From Streptomyces sp. NBC_01314 (GTDB taxonomy: Bacteria > Actinomycetota > Actinomycetes > Streptomycetales > Streptomycetaceae): a stretch of 64,000 nt of DNA. The notes under the pieces are model-generated. The model was not told the DNA's origin, did no database searches, and saw only the letters and a list, made by a program, of their open reading frames with translations. This document shows, in pieces, positions 52,103 through 63,726 of this stretch (its first letter is position 1; each line of letters begins with the position of its first letter). The stretch covers positions 3,472,001 to 3,536,000 of the forward strand of contig NZ_CP108394.1 of the NCBI RefSeq assembly GCF_041435215.1. The letters are read 5' to 3'. Made by a program: the position numbers and the translations under genes.

Positions 52103-52292
52103 CGGGTCCACGTTGCGGGGATGTGAATTCTTTTGCCCAGGCACGGACAGTCCGCAAGCCGGTGTCCGAGACCCCTGGACGACTCGCCGAGTGCGGAGTT
52201 TCCTGGCATACGGGGGGAGTGCGAGCGCGCACTGCCACGGGGGCCAGGAAATCCGGCAACGGCAACTCACGGCGGATTGGGGCGCTTTCGAT

Positions 52293-53153
52293 ATGACACC
52301 TACGCTCGTGCGGCAGCAACTGCCTCGCGCGGGGGCCGTACCCCGCGTGGACCGGTGTGCACGCGCGCGTGACTGGGCCGAGATCCAGGAACGGATGCTG
52401 GTACCGCTGTACGAGGCCGTCCACAGGCGGCTCGACGTCGGCACCGGCACCCGGCTCCTGGGCCTCGGCTGCGGGTCGGGGCTCGCGCTGCTGATGGCGG
52501 CGTCGCGGGGCGCCGCGGTCACCGGCGTCGACCCGGCCTCGCCCGAGAGAACCGCACTCGCGCGGGAGCGGCTCCAGCCGCAGGCATGGGGCCCGCGCGC
52601 GCGGGCCGGCACACGGGTCGTCGACGGCGCCCCCGAGGACACGGTCCGCGCCCCCGGTGAGCCGACGTACAACCTGGTGACCGCCTTCGAGCCGATCGGC
52701 TGTCTGGCCGGGGACTCCGAGGGCCTCGGTGAACTGCTCGTCTCGGCGACCCCGTTCGCGGAACGCGGCACCCCCGTGGTCCTCGCCGGCTGGGGCCCAC
52801 CGGAACGCTGCACCACGTCCGCGGTGCTCCGCGTGGCCACGAAGCTCGCCGATCCGCTGCGCGGCGCGGGCAGTTGGCGCCCGGCGCTCAGGGACGACCT
52901 GGAGGAGGTCGCCCAGCGGGCCGGCCTGAAGCCGGACGGCTCCGGACGCGTGGCCTGCCCCTTCGGGTACGCCAACGTGGACAACGCGGTCCGGGGGCTG
53001 TTGTCGACCGGGGTGTTCGACGCGGCGATCAGGGCCACCGACCGGGCCCAGGTGGACAAGGAGCTGACCGAGGCCCTGCACCCGCACCGCCGCCGGGACG
53101 GCACGGTGTGGATGCCGAACGTGTTCCGCTACCTGATCGCGCGGACGCCCTGA
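52293..53153 (+). CDS. SAM-dependent methyltransferase-like protein
   Basis: The 286-residue protein has a class I methyltransferase motif I (LLGLGCGSGLAL, about residues 55-66), acidic VTGVDPASPE and a later strand of the Rossmann core. No substrate-specific domain is evident. ATG 52293 has no strong ribosome site; the frame is open farther upstream but overlaps proS antisense. It is divergent from proS and convergent with ffh, a conserved position in Streptomyces. The substrate is unknown. Confidence 0.72.
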   Translation: MTPTLVRQQLPRAGAVPRVDRCARARDWAEIQERMLVPLYEAVHRRLDVGTGTRLLGLGCGSGLALLMAASRGAAVTGVDPASPERTALARERLQPQAWGPRARAGTRVVDGAPEDTVRAPGEPTYNLVTAFEPIGCLAGDSEGLGELLVSATPFAERGTPVVLAGWGPPERCTTSAVLRVATKLADPLRGAGSWRPALRDDLEEVAQRAGLKPDGSGRVACPFGYANVDNAVRGLLSTGVFDAAIRATDRAQVDKELTEALHPHRRRDGTVWMPNVFRYLIARTP

Positions 53154-53490
53154 GGCTCGGGGCGCGTCTCGACGACGTCGGGGCAGTCCCTGAGCGCTTC
53201 GGGAAGCCCGAACGTTTCGGGGAACCCCTGAAAAGGTCTTCGAGACTTCTTCCGGCGCGGGTGTGAATGGTGTGAAGAAAGCGGGTCGGTAGCGCATTTG
53301 GCTTGGCCAAGGGCGGCGCGGCACCCATAGCCTGCGCATCGTCCAGGGGAACAACACATCTGCGTACGGGAGTTGGCACCAGAGGCACCACGAGCGACAC
53401 CACACTCATGCCGTCCACGCACACGGCACCCGGCGCCGCGCGCCCGGCCACACCCCCCGGCCGGTCACGCGGCGTCCGCCATGGGGCCTG
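53154..53490. other. Intergenic region between methyltransferase and ffh
   Basis: No supported gene. Two small hairpins, CCCGAA-CGT-TTCGGG (53207-53221) and AAGGTCT-TCG-AGACTT (53233-53248), could end the methyltransferase transcript. A short open frame at 53303-53536 on the plus strand overlaps the ffh end and lacks a ribosome site. Confidence 0.5.
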
Positions 53491-55041
53491 TCAGCCCATG
53501 AACTTCTTGAACTCGTCCGGCAGCTCGAAGTCCTGAGGGGCCTGCTGGTCCGGCAGCCCGAGGGCACCGCCCTGGGCGCCGGCGGCCCGGCGTGCGGCCT
53601 CCTCCTGCTCCTGCTGCTTGCGCTTCATCGGGTTGCCGGAGCGCTGCTTGCCCTTGGCCTGCCTGGGCTGCTTCTTGCTCCGGCCGGGCCCACCACCCAT
53701 GCCAGGCATACCCGGCATCCCGGGCATGCCGCCGCCCTGGGCCATGCGGGACATCATCTTGCGTGCCTCGAAGAACCGCTCGACGAGGTTCTTCACCGCG
53801 CTGACCTCGACACCGGAGCCCTTGGCGATACGGGCGCGGCGCGAGCCGTTGATGATCGTCGGCTCCTGGCGCTCGACGGGGGTCATCGACTTGATGATCG
53901 CGGCCGTGCGGTCGACGTCGCGCTCGTCGATGTTGTTGATCTGGTCCTTGATCTGGCCCATGCCGGGCAGCATGCCGAGCAGCTTGCTGATGCTGCCCAT
54001 CTTCCTGACCTGCTCCATCTGAGCCAGGAAGTCGTCGAGCGTGAAGTCCTGACCCTTCTTGGACGCCAGCTTGGAGGCCATCTTCTGGGCCTCTTCCTGG
54101 CTGAACGTCTTCTCCGCCTGCTCGATCAGGGTGAGCAGGTCACCCATGTCGAGGATGCGGGAGGCCATCCGGTCAGGGTGGAACGCGTCGAACTCGTCGA
54201 GCTTCTCGCCGTTCGACGCGAACATGATCGGCTTGCCGGTGACCGAGGCGATCGACAGGGCGGCACCACCGCGGGCGTCGCCGTCGAGCTTGGAGAGCAC
54301 CACGCCGTCGAAGCCGACGCCGTCCCGGAAGGACTCGGCCGTGTTGACGGCGTCCTGACCGATCATCGCGTCGACGACGAAGAGAATCTCGTCCGGGGAG
54401 ACCGCGTCCCGGATGTCGGCGGCCTGCCGCATCATGTCCTGGTCGATGCCCAGGCGGCCCGCGGTGTCGACGACCACGATGTCGTGGACCTTCGACTTGG
54501 CGAACTCGATGGAGTCCTTGGCGACCTTGACCGGGTCGCCCACGCCGTTGCCCGGCTCGGGGGCGTAGACCGCGACGCCCGCGCGCTGGGCGACGACGCT
54601 GAGCTGGTTGACGGCGTTGGGGCGCTGGAGGTCACAGGCGACGAGGAGCGGCGAGTGGCCCTGCTCTTTCAGCCAGAGGCCCAGCTTGCCCGCGAGGGTC
54701 GTCTTACCGGCACCCTGCAGACCGGCGAGCATGATCACGGTCGGCGGGTTCTTGGCGTAGCGCAGGCGGCGGGTCTCACCGCCGAGGATGCCGACCAGTT
54801 CTTCGTTGACGATCTTGAGGACCTGCTGGGCAGGGTTCAGCGCCTTGGAGACATCACTCCCGAGCGCCCTTTCCTTGACGTTCTTGATGAACGTCCGGAC
54901 GACGGGCAGCGCCACGTCCGCTTCGAGGAGCGCGATGCGAATCTCGCGTGCCGTGGCATCGATGTCCGCCTCGGAAAGGCGCCCCTTGCCGCGCAGGTTC
55001 TTGAAAGTCGCTGAGAGGCGATCGGAGAGCGTATCGAACAC
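53491..55041 (-). CDS. ffh: Signal recognition particle protein Ffh
   Basis: The 516-residue GTPase has the N domain, then G domain with GLQGAGKTT (P-loop), DTAGRLGIDQDM and TKLDGDARGG, and a Met/Gly-rich M domain (GGGMPGMPGM) with the RNA-binding helices. It binds signal peptides and 4.5S RNA and docks on FtsY. GTG 55041 is the family start (VFDTLSDRL). FtsY is in this same window at 62379. Confidence 0.95.
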   Translation of the reverse strand: MFDTLSDRLSATFKNLRGKGRLSEADIDATAREIRIALLEADVALPVVRTFIKNVKERALGSDVSKALNPAQQVLKIVNEELVGILGGETRRLRYAKNPPTVIMLAGLQGAGKTTLAGKLGLWLKEQGHSPLLVACDLQRPNAVNQLSVVAQRAGVAVYAPEPGNGVGDPVKVAKDSIEFAKSKVHDIVVVDTAGRLGIDQDMMRQAADIRDAVSPDEILFVVDAMIGQDAVNTAESFRDGVGFDGVVLSKLDGDARGGAALSIASVTGKPIMFASNGEKLDEFDAFHPDRMASRILDMGDLLTLIEQAEKTFSQEEAQKMASKLASKKGQDFTLDDFLAQMEQVRKMGSISKLLGMLPGMGQIKDQINNIDERDVDRTAAIIKSMTPVERQEPTIINGSRRARIAKGSGVEVSAVKNLVERFFEARKMMSRMAQGGGMPGMPGMPGMGGGPGRSKKQPRQAKGKQRSGNPMKRKQQEQEEAARRAAGAQGGALGLPDQQAPQDFELPDEFKKFMG

Positions 55042-55225
55042 GGCGGTGTCGGTCCTCGGAGTCGGGGGCAGTCTGGACTGCCCTCCAGCGTATCTGTCTG
55101 GGTGTGGTCGGGTCTCCACCCCTGTGGATAGTGGTGACGGAAGACTCCCGGCACGAGCACGAGCACGACCGTGGCCGTGGGCATGGGCACGGGCACGGGG
55201 CCGGGCGGGCCCCGCACCCGTCAGC

Positions 55226-57676
55226 TCACCCGCGCAGCATCTCCTCCAGCTTCCGCGCCACGGACGCCGCCTCGTCGCCCGGCAGCGGTGCCCCTTGCGG
55301 CCCGGTCACGTAGAAGGCGTCCACCGCGTTGGCGCCCAGCGTGCTGACATGCGCGCTGCGCACCCGTACGTGCGCGTCCTCCAGGGCGCGCCCGATCCGG
55401 TGGAGCAGCCCGGGGGCGTCCTGGGCACGGACCTCGATGACCGTGGCGTGCCGGGAGGCCGCCGCGGCCACCGTGACGCGCGGCGGCGGCGCCACCACGC
55501 CCCGCCGCCGCGGATAGGCCGCGTCCCGTTCGGCCAACCGCCCGGCGATGTCCAGCGACCCGTCCAGGGCCCGTACGAGGTCCGCGCGGAGCCGGGCCGC
55601 CTGGGGCAGCGAGCCGTACTCGGCGGCCACCCGCCAGTTCAGCAGCAATACCGAGCCCTCGACGCTGTCCGGGAGGTCGAACGTGCCGAGTTCGGCCGTG
55701 CGCACGGTCAGCCGGTGCATGGCGAGAACGCCGGCGACCGCGGGCAGGACGCCCGCCTGGTCGGGTACGGCGATGAGCAGTTCCACGCCGAGCGGCTCGG
55801 GGTCGGCCTTCTCGTCCTTCTCCCCGGCGGCGGCCTCCGTCTGCGCGCGCAGCGACAGCACGGGACCGCCCGTGCGGAACGCCTCGATCGCGAGCCGCTC
55901 CTGCTCGGCGCTGGTCTCGCCGGGCTCCGGTTCCTCCGGGGCATCTCCGGCGAACACCGCCTCGACCCGCTGGACCAGCTCGGACACCAGCGAGGCACGC
56001 CACGACGACCAGGCGGCGGGCCCGGTGGCCAGCGCGTCCGACTCGGTCAGCGCGTGCAGCAGTTCGAGCGTGCCCGGCGACCCGACCGCGTCGGCCACGG
56101 ACCGGACGGTGGCCGGGTCCTCCAGGTCTCGCCGGGTGGCCGTGTCGACGAGCAGCAGATGGTGGCGTACGAGGGTGGAGAGCACCGCCACGTCGTCGCG
56201 GTCGAAGCCGATCCTGGCCGCCACGTCCTTGGCGATGATCTCGCCGGCGACGGAGTGGTCGCCGGGCCAGCCCTTTCCGATGTCGTGCAGCAGCGCGGCG
56301 ACGAGCAGGAGGTCGGGCCGGTGGACCCGGCGGGTCAGTTCGGAGGCCCGGACGGCGGTCTCGATGAGGTGCCGGTCGACGGTCCAGATGTGCACGGCGT
56401 TGCGCTGCGGCCGACAGCGCACCCGCTCCCAGTCGGGCAGCAGGTGCGTGATGAGGCCCTCGGCCTCCAGCGCCTCCCAGACGTCGACGGTCGGGCGCCC
56501 GGAACCCAGCAGGGTGACGAGCTGCTCGCGCGCCTCGGCGGGCCAGGGCGTCGGCAGCGGCCGGGCGGCGGCTGCGAGTCGCCGTACGGCGTGCAGGGAC
56601 AGCGGCAGTCCGGCCTGGGCGGCAGCGGCGGCGGCACGCAGGGGCAGCACGGGGTCCCGGTCGGGCTTGGCGGCCCGCGCGAGTACGACCTCGCCGTCCT
56701 GCTCGACCACGCCCTCGGCCAGCGGCGACCGCTCGGGGGCGGGCTTCCCACCGCCGAGCATGGCGCGCAGCCGGGGCCGCACGGCGCGCGAACGCAACAC
56801 GCGCCCCACTTCGCGCCAGGTCACATCACTGGCGTACGAGATGACCCGCGCGGCCTCGTACACCTGGCGCAGCAGGGTGTCGGCGTCCAGCAGTCCCAGC
56901 TCGGCGGCGACCTGGTCCTGTTCCTGGAGCGCGAGCCGGTCGGTCGCGCGCCCGGTGGTGAGATGCAGCGCGTCCCGTACGTCGAGGAGCCGGCGCCGTG
57001 CTTCGGCGAGCCCCTCGCGCGGGGCGTCGGCGAGCCAGGAGGCGGCGACGGCGCGCAGGGCGGTGGCGTCGCGCAGCCCGCCGCGCGCCTCCTTGAGGTC
57101 GGGTTCCAGCAGGTACTGCAGCTCCCCCTGCCGCTCGGCCCGCTCGGCGCACAGCTCCTGGAGTTCCGGGAGGCGTTTGGGCGCCTGGTTGCGCCAGTCG
57201 GCGAGGACCGCGGTCCGCAGCCCGGCGGTCAGTCCCAGATCACCGGCGATGTGCCGGGCGTCCAACAGCCCCAGCTGCACCTTGAGGTCCTCACCGGCGG
57301 TCTTGCGGGCCTCGGCGGGGGTGCGCACGGAGTGGTCGAGGGCCAGCCCCAGGTCCCAGACGGGATACCAGATGCGGTCGGCCAGCGCGGCCACCGCCCG
57401 CTCGTCGGACCCGTCGTGCAGGAGCAGCAGATCCAGATCGCTGCGGGGCGAGAGTTCACCCCGCCCGTAGCCCCCCACGGCGACCAGCGAGGCACCGCGC
57501 AATTCGGTGGCGCCCGCGCCGAAGAGGCCCGCGAGCCAGTCGTCGGTCAGCTCGGCCAGGGCCGAACGGCGCGGCGGCCCGGACTGCGCCTCCTCCTGGA
57601 GGAGGCGCAGCCGGGCCGCCGCATAACCGCTGGGTCCCGAGTCCTCTGCATCCGTACGTACGTCCGTACTCGTCAC
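55226..57676 (-). CDS. glnD: [Protein-PII] uridylyltransferase/adenylyltransferase
   Basis: The 816-residue bifunctional enzyme has a nucleotidyltransferase domain (GRGELSPRSDLDLLLLHDG, about 70-90), a helical GlnD PII-UTase domain, an HD domain (HDIGKG, about 450-460) and two C-terminal ACT domains that sense glutamine. In Streptomyces it adenylylates GlnK at Tyr51 in response to nitrogen state (from memory). GTG 57676 has AGGAG seven bases upstream. It is 26 bases from the glnK gene in the amtB-glnK-glnD operon. Confidence 0.93.
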   Translation of the reverse strand: MTSTDVRTDAEDSGPSGYAAARLRLLQEEAQSGPPRRSALAELTDDWLAGLFGAGATELRGASLVAVGGYGRGELSPRSDLDLLLLHDGSDERAVAALADRIWYPVWDLGLALDHSVRTPAEARKTAGEDLKVQLGLLDARHIAGDLGLTAGLRTAVLADWRNQAPKRLPELQELCAERAERQGELQYLLEPDLKEARGGLRDATALRAVAASWLADAPREGLAEARRRLLDVRDALHLTTGRATDRLALQEQDQVAAELGLLDADTLLRQVYEAARVISYASDVTWREVGRVLRSRAVRPRLRAMLGGGKPAPERSPLAEGVVEQDGEVVLARAAKPDRDPVLPLRAAAAAAQAGLPLSLHAVRRLAAAARPLPTPWPAEAREQLVTLLGSGRPTVDVWEALEAEGLITHLLPDWERVRCRPQRNAVHIWTVDRHLIETAVRASELTRRVHRPDLLLVAALLHDIGKGWPGDHSVAGEIIAKDVAARIGFDRDDVAVLSTLVRHHLLLVDTATRRDLEDPATVRSVADAVGSPGTLELLHALTESDALATGPAAWSSWRASLVSELVQRVEAVFAGDAPEEPEPGETSAEQERLAIEAFRTGGPVLSLRAQTEAAAGEKDEKADPEPLGVELLIAVPDQAGVLPAVAGVLAMHRLTVRTAELGTFDLPDSVEGSVLLLNWRVAAEYGSLPQAARLRADLVRALDGSLDIAGRLAERDAAYPRRRGVVAPPPRVTVAAAASRHATVIEVRAQDAPGLLHRIGRALEDAHVRVRSAHVSTLGANAVDAFYVTGPQGAPLPGDEAASVARKLEEMLRG

Positions 57677-57702
57677 CCAGCGACTCCTGTTCTTCTCTTC
57701 GA

Positions 57703-59330
<1,628 letters not shown>

Positions 59331-59712
59331 TGCCGGTATCTCCTCGTGGTCGGAACGGCCCGTGCGGATGCGGAAGCTTGGGAGCTATCGGGGAGGGCCG
59401 ACTGTGCTGAGGAGACTGACGCAGCACCGTTTCGCCAGGAGTTTGGAAATGTTTCCCGGACGTGACGAAGGCGCCCATCACGTTACAGACAGGTGAAACG
59501 TGAATCGCGGAGGATGCATCCCGTGTGGGGCCCAGCCTCTGCGGGGCCCTCGGCGGATAACGGTTTCGTATCCGATGGAACTTCCGGTGGAACCTCCCCG
59601 AACGGACCGACCACGGCAGACCATCCGATGACCTGGCATGGGGGAGCCGAGTCGGGCAGTCGGGATGGTCGGCCGCGGCCGGAGTACGTGGGCCCGCGGT
59701 ACGGGGCCGGGG
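59331..59712. other. Intergenic region upstream of amtB, downstream of nsdA
   Basis: No gene is supported. The region holds the amtB operon promoter and the GlnR-type sites described separately (59451-59497). The remaining 200 bases towards nsdA show no strong hairpin. Confidence 0.6.
59451..59497 (-). promoter_or_regulatory. GlnR-type binding sites upstream of amtB
   Basis: On the minus strand GTCAC-GTCCGG-GAAAC (59466-59451) is a perfect gTnAC-n6-GaAAC box. TTCAC-CTGTCT-GTAAC (59497-59482) is a second, slightly degenerate pair 15 bases upstream. The two lie about 121 and 152 bases before the amtB ATG. Activation by GlnR under nitrogen limitation is established for this operon in Streptomyces; occupancy here is inferred. 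Confidence 0.75.
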
Positions 59713-61188
59713 TCAGACCGCCTCTGCGGTCTCGGGAAGATGGACGGCGAGCTGGTCGGTGAGGTCGACGATCTCGGCGAGACCGCCGAACTCGCGTACG
59801 GCCGTGTCGACGGTCTTGCGGATACGGGTGTTGACGCGCTCGGAACGCACCTTCTTCGCGGTCTCCATGGCCTGCTGGGCCATGGCCGCCCCCTGCTCGG
59901 GCTCGCGCTGGAGCAGATGCACGGTGGCCATGCCGATGACGTTCAGCGCGTACGACCGCTGGTGTTCGGTGTCCGTGGAGAAGAGCTCGACGGCCCGGCG
60001 CATCACGGGTTCGGCGAGGGACGCGTAGGCGGGGCTGCGGCCGGCGACGTAGGCGAGGTCGCGGTAGGAATGGGAGTTCTCGCCGTGCAGCTCGGCCTCG
60101 TTGAAGAAGCGGATCCAGTCGGGGTCCGGGTCGTCCCACTCCTCGGCGTCGGCGAAGACGTCCTCGGCCATCCGGACGGCCCGTTTGCACTTTCCGGGCT
60201 GGCCCATGTTGGCGTAGGCGCGGGCCTCCATCGCATACAGCATCGACTGGGTGCGCGGACTCGCGCAGTCGCGGCTGCCGTACTGGGCGAGATGGATCAG
60301 TTCGAGGGCGTCGTCGGGCCGGCCGAGGTGGATCATCTGGCGGCTCATGCTGGAGAGGACGTAGGAGCCGAGGGGCTTGTCGCCCGCCTCCTTGGCCGCG
60401 TGGAGTGCGAGGACGAAGTACTTCTGGGCCGTGGGCTGCAGGCCGATGTCGTAGCTCATCCAGCCGGCCAGCTCGGCCAGCTCGGCGGCGACCTTGAACA
60501 GCCGACGGGTGGTGGCCTCGGGCTGGGGCTCCTGGAGAAGGTCGGTCACCTCGTGGAGCTGGCCGACGACCGCCTTGCGGCGCAGACCGCCGCCGCACTG
60601 GGCGTCCCACTGCCGGAACATCACCGTGGTGGACTCCAGGAGGTCCAGCTCCGGTTTGGAGAGCCGACCGGCGCGGCGGGCGGCGGGCGAGGGCTCGGGC
60701 TCCGCGCGCGGGGCGGGGGGCGCGGGGACGAGCCAGCGCTGCATCGGCTCGATGAGGGCCGGGCCCGCGGAGAGGGCGAGCGAGCTCCCGAGGAAGCCGC
60801 GCCGCGCCAGCATCAGGTCGCTGCGCGAGAACTCGCTGATCAACGCCACGGTCTGCGGGCCCGTCCAGGGCAGATCGACACCGGAGACGGACGGGGACCG
60901 GTGGGCCGCGCGCAGTCCCAGGTCCTCCACGGCGACGACGCAGCCGAACCGCTCGGAGAACAGCTCGGACAGGATCCGCGGGATCGGCTCGCGCGGGTTC
61001 TCCCCGTCGAGCCAACGCCGTACGCGCGAGGTGTCGGTGGAGATGTGGTTGGCGCCGAGCTGACGGGCCCGGCGGTTGACCTGTCGGGCGAGCTCGCCCT
61101 TGGACCAGCCGCTGCGGACGAACCACGAGCCCAGCAGTTCGTTCGGGCGCTTCTCAGCGTTCGTGCCGCTTCCGCCGTTGCCGCCCAC
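59713..61188 (-). CDS. nsdA: NsdA, negative regulator of sporulation and antibiotic production
   Basis: The 491-residue protein has an N-terminal helix-turn-helix-like region (about 20-75: VRSGWSKGELARQVNRRA, DTSRVRRWLDGENP) and TPR-like helical repeats (about 190-480). Disruption of nsdA in S. coelicolor increases actinorhodin and sporulation (established knowledge; gene next to amtB there as here). It has no signal peptide. GTG 61188 follows GGGGG by seven bases. Confidence 0.9.
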   Translation of the reverse strand: MGGNGGSGTNAEKRPNELLGSWFVRSGWSKGELARQVNRRARQLGANHISTDTSRVRRWLDGENPREPIPRILSELFSERFGCVVAVEDLGLRAAHRSPSVSGVDLPWTGPQTVALISEFSRSDLMLARRGFLGSSLALSAGPALIEPMQRWLVPAPPAPRAEPEPSPAARRAGRLSKPELDLLESTTVMFRQWDAQCGGGLRRKAVVGQLHEVTDLLQEPQPEATTRRLFKVAAELAELAGWMSYDIGLQPTAQKYFVLALHAAKEAGDKPLGSYVLSSMSRQMIHLGRPDDALELIHLAQYGSRDCASPRTQSMLYAMEARAYANMGQPGKCKRAVRMAEDVFADAEEWDDPDPDWIRFFNEAELHGENSHSYRDLAYVAGRSPAYASLAEPVMRRAVELFSTDTEHQRSYALNVIGMATVHLLQREPEQGAAMAQQAMETAKKVRSERVNTRIRKTVDTAVREFGGLAEIVDLTDQLAVHLPETAEAV

Positions 61189-61614
61189 TGGAACGCCCCC
61201 ATCCCTGAAACCACCTGTGCGCTGTATGCGCCAAGCCCTAACAGAATGCCGGTTACCACGCCGTACGTCCGACCCTCGTCACCCATCGAACGGAAAGACG
61301 ACTTGCCTCCGGCATACCCACGAGCGCATGCCTCCCCAGGTCCCGTGCACTCAAAGTAATCCTACGATCACGCGTCCGGCCACGGCGATTCCGGAAACGC
61401 CACCATTCGCCACCCCTTCGAATGAACTCACGGGTGCCCGCACGCGATTCACTTGACACAAGACGGTCGGGAGTGGGCGGAGCGATGCATTCAGGGGCGC
61501 GTGTCGTTGACCGCACCACCCCGGGTGCCGCAGTGCGCCACCCCCTGTGGAAGCAGAGCGTCGCATTCCGACTCCGTCGCGTAACCACGGCGCGCTGGAC
61601 CCGTTGGAGGGGGC
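61189..61614. other. Divergent intergenic region between nsdA and primase-like gene
   Basis: No gene is supported. TTGACA occurs at 61453-61458 but without a good -10 at 17 bases. The region must hold promoters for nsdA and the plus-strand gene; none is close enough to consensus to call. Open frames here are shadows of the longer plus-strand shifted frame. Confidence 0.5.
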
Positions 61615-62271
61615 ATGGGCTTCACGATCGGCGGCATTCGGGAGATGCGCTCCGGCACGCGTCGGCGCGGCCGTTCCTCGGACTGCACGGCCGTTGCCGA
61701 GTTCACCGGCCTCTGGGGATGGGACGTCGTCCCCGGCGCACGGACGGCTTCGGGCGCGTGCTCGTGCGGCAGGACCACCTGTTCCGCGCCCGGCGCGCAT
61801 CCACTCGACTTCGCGCATCCCGTCCGCGCCGGAGCGACGCTCGACGAGGTGACCGAGGCCTGGGCCGAGTTCCCCGGCGCCTCCGTGATGCTGCCGGTGG
61901 GCCACTCCTTCGACGTGCTCGAGGTCGCCGAGTCGGCGGGTCGGCACGCACTCGTCCGCCTGGAACGCATGGGCCTTCCCGTCGGCCCTGTGATCGCCAC
62001 CCCCGAGGGCCGCACCCAGTTCCTCGTCGCCCCGGGCGCCGCCGCCGAGCTGTCCACGCTGCTCTACCGCATGGGCTGGGACGACCCGTCCGCCCTCGAT
62101 CTGCGCGGCCTCGGCCCCGGCAGCCATGTCACCGCCCCGCCCTCCGACCGCGGCGGCCTCGGCCCGGTCAGCTGGCTCCGCTCCCCCGCCCTCGACTCGG
62201 CGACGAAGCCGCCCGCCGCGCGGCTGCTGCTGGGGACCTTGGCATACGTGGCCCACCGGTCACGGGCCTGA
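61615..62271 (+). CDS. Bifunctional DNA primase/polymerase N-terminal domain protein
   Basis: The 218-residue protein matches the Prim-Pol domain found in actinobacterial chromosomes (FTGLWGWDVVPGART, RLERMGLPVGPVIATPEGR), with a Cys-rich segment (CSCGRTTC) near residues 49-56. No helicase domain follows, so it is a stand-alone form. ATG 61615 follows GGAGGGGG, a strong site. It is divergent from nsdA and convergent with ftsY, a conserved position. Catalysis is unproven. Confidence 0.82.
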   Translation: MGFTIGGIREMRSGTRRRGRSSDCTAVAEFTGLWGWDVVPGARTASGACSCGRTTCSAPGAHPLDFAHPVRAGATLDEVTEAWAEFPGASVMLPVGHSFDVLEVAESAGRHALVRLERMGLPVGPVIATPEGRTQFLVAPGAAAELSTLLYRMGWDDPSALDLRGLGPGSHVTAPPSDRGGLGPVSWLRSPALDSATKPPAARLLLGTLAYVAHRSRA

Positions 62272-62297
62272 CCGCAGCCCCTCACACGTATACAGCG

Positions 62298-62336
62298 AAG
62301 CGCCCGTCCCCGACTGCACCTTGGGGGCGGGCGCTT
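62298..62336. terminator. Hairpin between convergent primase-like and ftsY genes
   Basis: AAGCGCCCG (62298-62306) pairs with CGGGCGCTT (62328-62336), and TCCCC/GGGG extend the stem with one mismatch. It lies 27 bases after the plus-strand stop and 43 bases after ftsY on the minus strand, so it can end both. Confidence 0.72.
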
Positions 62337-62378
62337 CTATGACCCCACCTAGGAAATTTCCGTGGTGGATCTGTGTGG

Positions 62379-63578
62379 TTATTCGCCGATAAGTGCATCC
62401 ACGAACGCCTCCGGCTCGAAGGGCGCCAGGTCGTCCGCGCCCTCCCCCAGACCGACGAGCTTGACGGGTACGCCCAGCTCGCGCTGGACGGCGATGACGA
62501 TGCCGCCCTTGGCGGTGCCGTCGAGCTTGGTGAGGACGATGCCGGTGATGTCGACGACCTCGGCGAACACACGGGCCTGGACGAGACCGTTCTGGCCGGT
62601 GGTCGCGTCGAGGACGAGCAGGATCTCGTCCAGCGGCGCGTGCTTCTCCACGACACGCTTGACCTTGCCGAGCTCGTCCATGAGGCCGGTCTTGGTGTGC
62701 AGCCGGCCGGCGGTGTCGATGAGGACGACGTCGGCGCCCGCCGCGATGCCCTCCTTGACGGCGTCGAAGGCGATGGACGCCGGGTCGCCGCCCTCGGGAC
62801 CGCGCACGGTACGGGCGCCGACCCGCTCGCCCCAGGTCTGCAGCTGGTCGGCGGCGGCGGCGCGGAAGGTGTCCGCGGCACCGAGGACGACGTTCTTGCC
62901 GTCGGCGACCAGCACCCGGGCGAGCTTGCCGGTGGTGGTGGTCTTTCCGGTGCCGTTGACGCCGACGACCATCACGATGCCCGGGGTGTCGAGCGGCGAG
63001 TCGGTGTTGACCACGCGGTCGAACTCGGGGACGAGGATCTTCAGCAGTTCCTCGCGCAGCAGGGTGCGCAGCTCGGCCGGGGTGCGGGTGCCGAGCACCT
63101 TCACCCGCTCGCGCAGCCGTTCGACCAGCTCCTGGGTGGGCTGGACGCCGACGTCGGCGGTGAGGAGGGTGTCCTCGATCTCCTCCCAGGTGTCGTCGTC
63201 GAGGTGCTCGCGCGCGAGCAGCGTGAGCAGCCCCTTGCCGAGCGCGTTCTGCGAGCGGGAGAGCCGGGCGCGCAGCCGCACCAGACGGCCGGCGGCCGGC
63301 TCGGGGATCTCGATCGCGGGGGCGGCCGGTGGTTCCTCGACGGTGACGGGTGCCGGCGCCGTGCCGTCGGGGAGGCCTACCTCCTCGATCGTTCGGCGCG
63401 GTTCGTCGCGCGGCGTCTCGGCCTCGTCGCCGACGTGCGGCTCGGCCGGGGGAGCGGTGATGTCGGGTGTCGTGGGGGGTGCCGGGGGCAGCGGCTTCTT
63501 CCTGCGGCTGCCTACGACGAGCCCGCCCAGCACGCCGAGCACGACCACGGCGATGACTAGAGCAAGGATGAGTTCCAT
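62379..63578 (-). CDS. ftsY: Signal recognition particle receptor FtsY
   Basis: The 399-residue GTPase has an N-terminal hydrophobic anchor (residues 4-24), a Pro/Glu-rich linker (about 30-95), then the NG domain with GVNGTGKTTT, DTAGRLHTKT and TKLDGTAKGG motifs. It recruits ribosome-SRP complexes to the translocon. The single N-terminal helix is typical of actinobacterial FtsY, in contrast to the amphipathic A domain of E. coli. ATG 63578 is the natural start. Confidence 0.95.
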   Translation of the reverse strand: MELILALVIAVVVLGVLGGLVVGSRRKKPLPPAPPTTPDITAPPAEPHVGDEAETPRDEPRRTIEEVGLPDGTAPAPVTVEEPPAAPAIEIPEPAAGRLVRLRARLSRSQNALGKGLLTLLAREHLDDDTWEEIEDTLLTADVGVQPTQELVERLRERVKVLGTRTPAELRTLLREELLKILVPEFDRVVNTDSPLDTPGIVMVVGVNGTGKTTTTGKLARVLVADGKNVVLGAADTFRAAAADQLQTWGERVGARTVRGPEGGDPASIAFDAVKEGIAAGADVVLIDTAGRLHTKTGLMDELGKVKRVVEKHAPLDEILLVLDATTGQNGLVQARVFAEVVDITGIVLTKLDGTAKGGIVIAVQRELGVPVKLVGLGEGADDLAPFEPEAFVDALIGE

Positions 63579-63726
63579 AACAACGCCAGTATGGCGCGAC
63601 CTCCCGCCCAGCGGTTCGTTGGGCGCGTCGGGGCTGCACGCCCCACGGGCCGGGCCGGCCCGCCGTCCGACATTTCGTCGGGCGGAAGCCCCTCAGGGGT
63701 GGCCGTCACACACCCTCCCTAGAAAC

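Noticed and set aside
53303..53536. Small plus-strand ORF between methyltransferase and ffh
   Set aside because: No ribosome site, no recognisable fold and a large overlap with the end of ffh.
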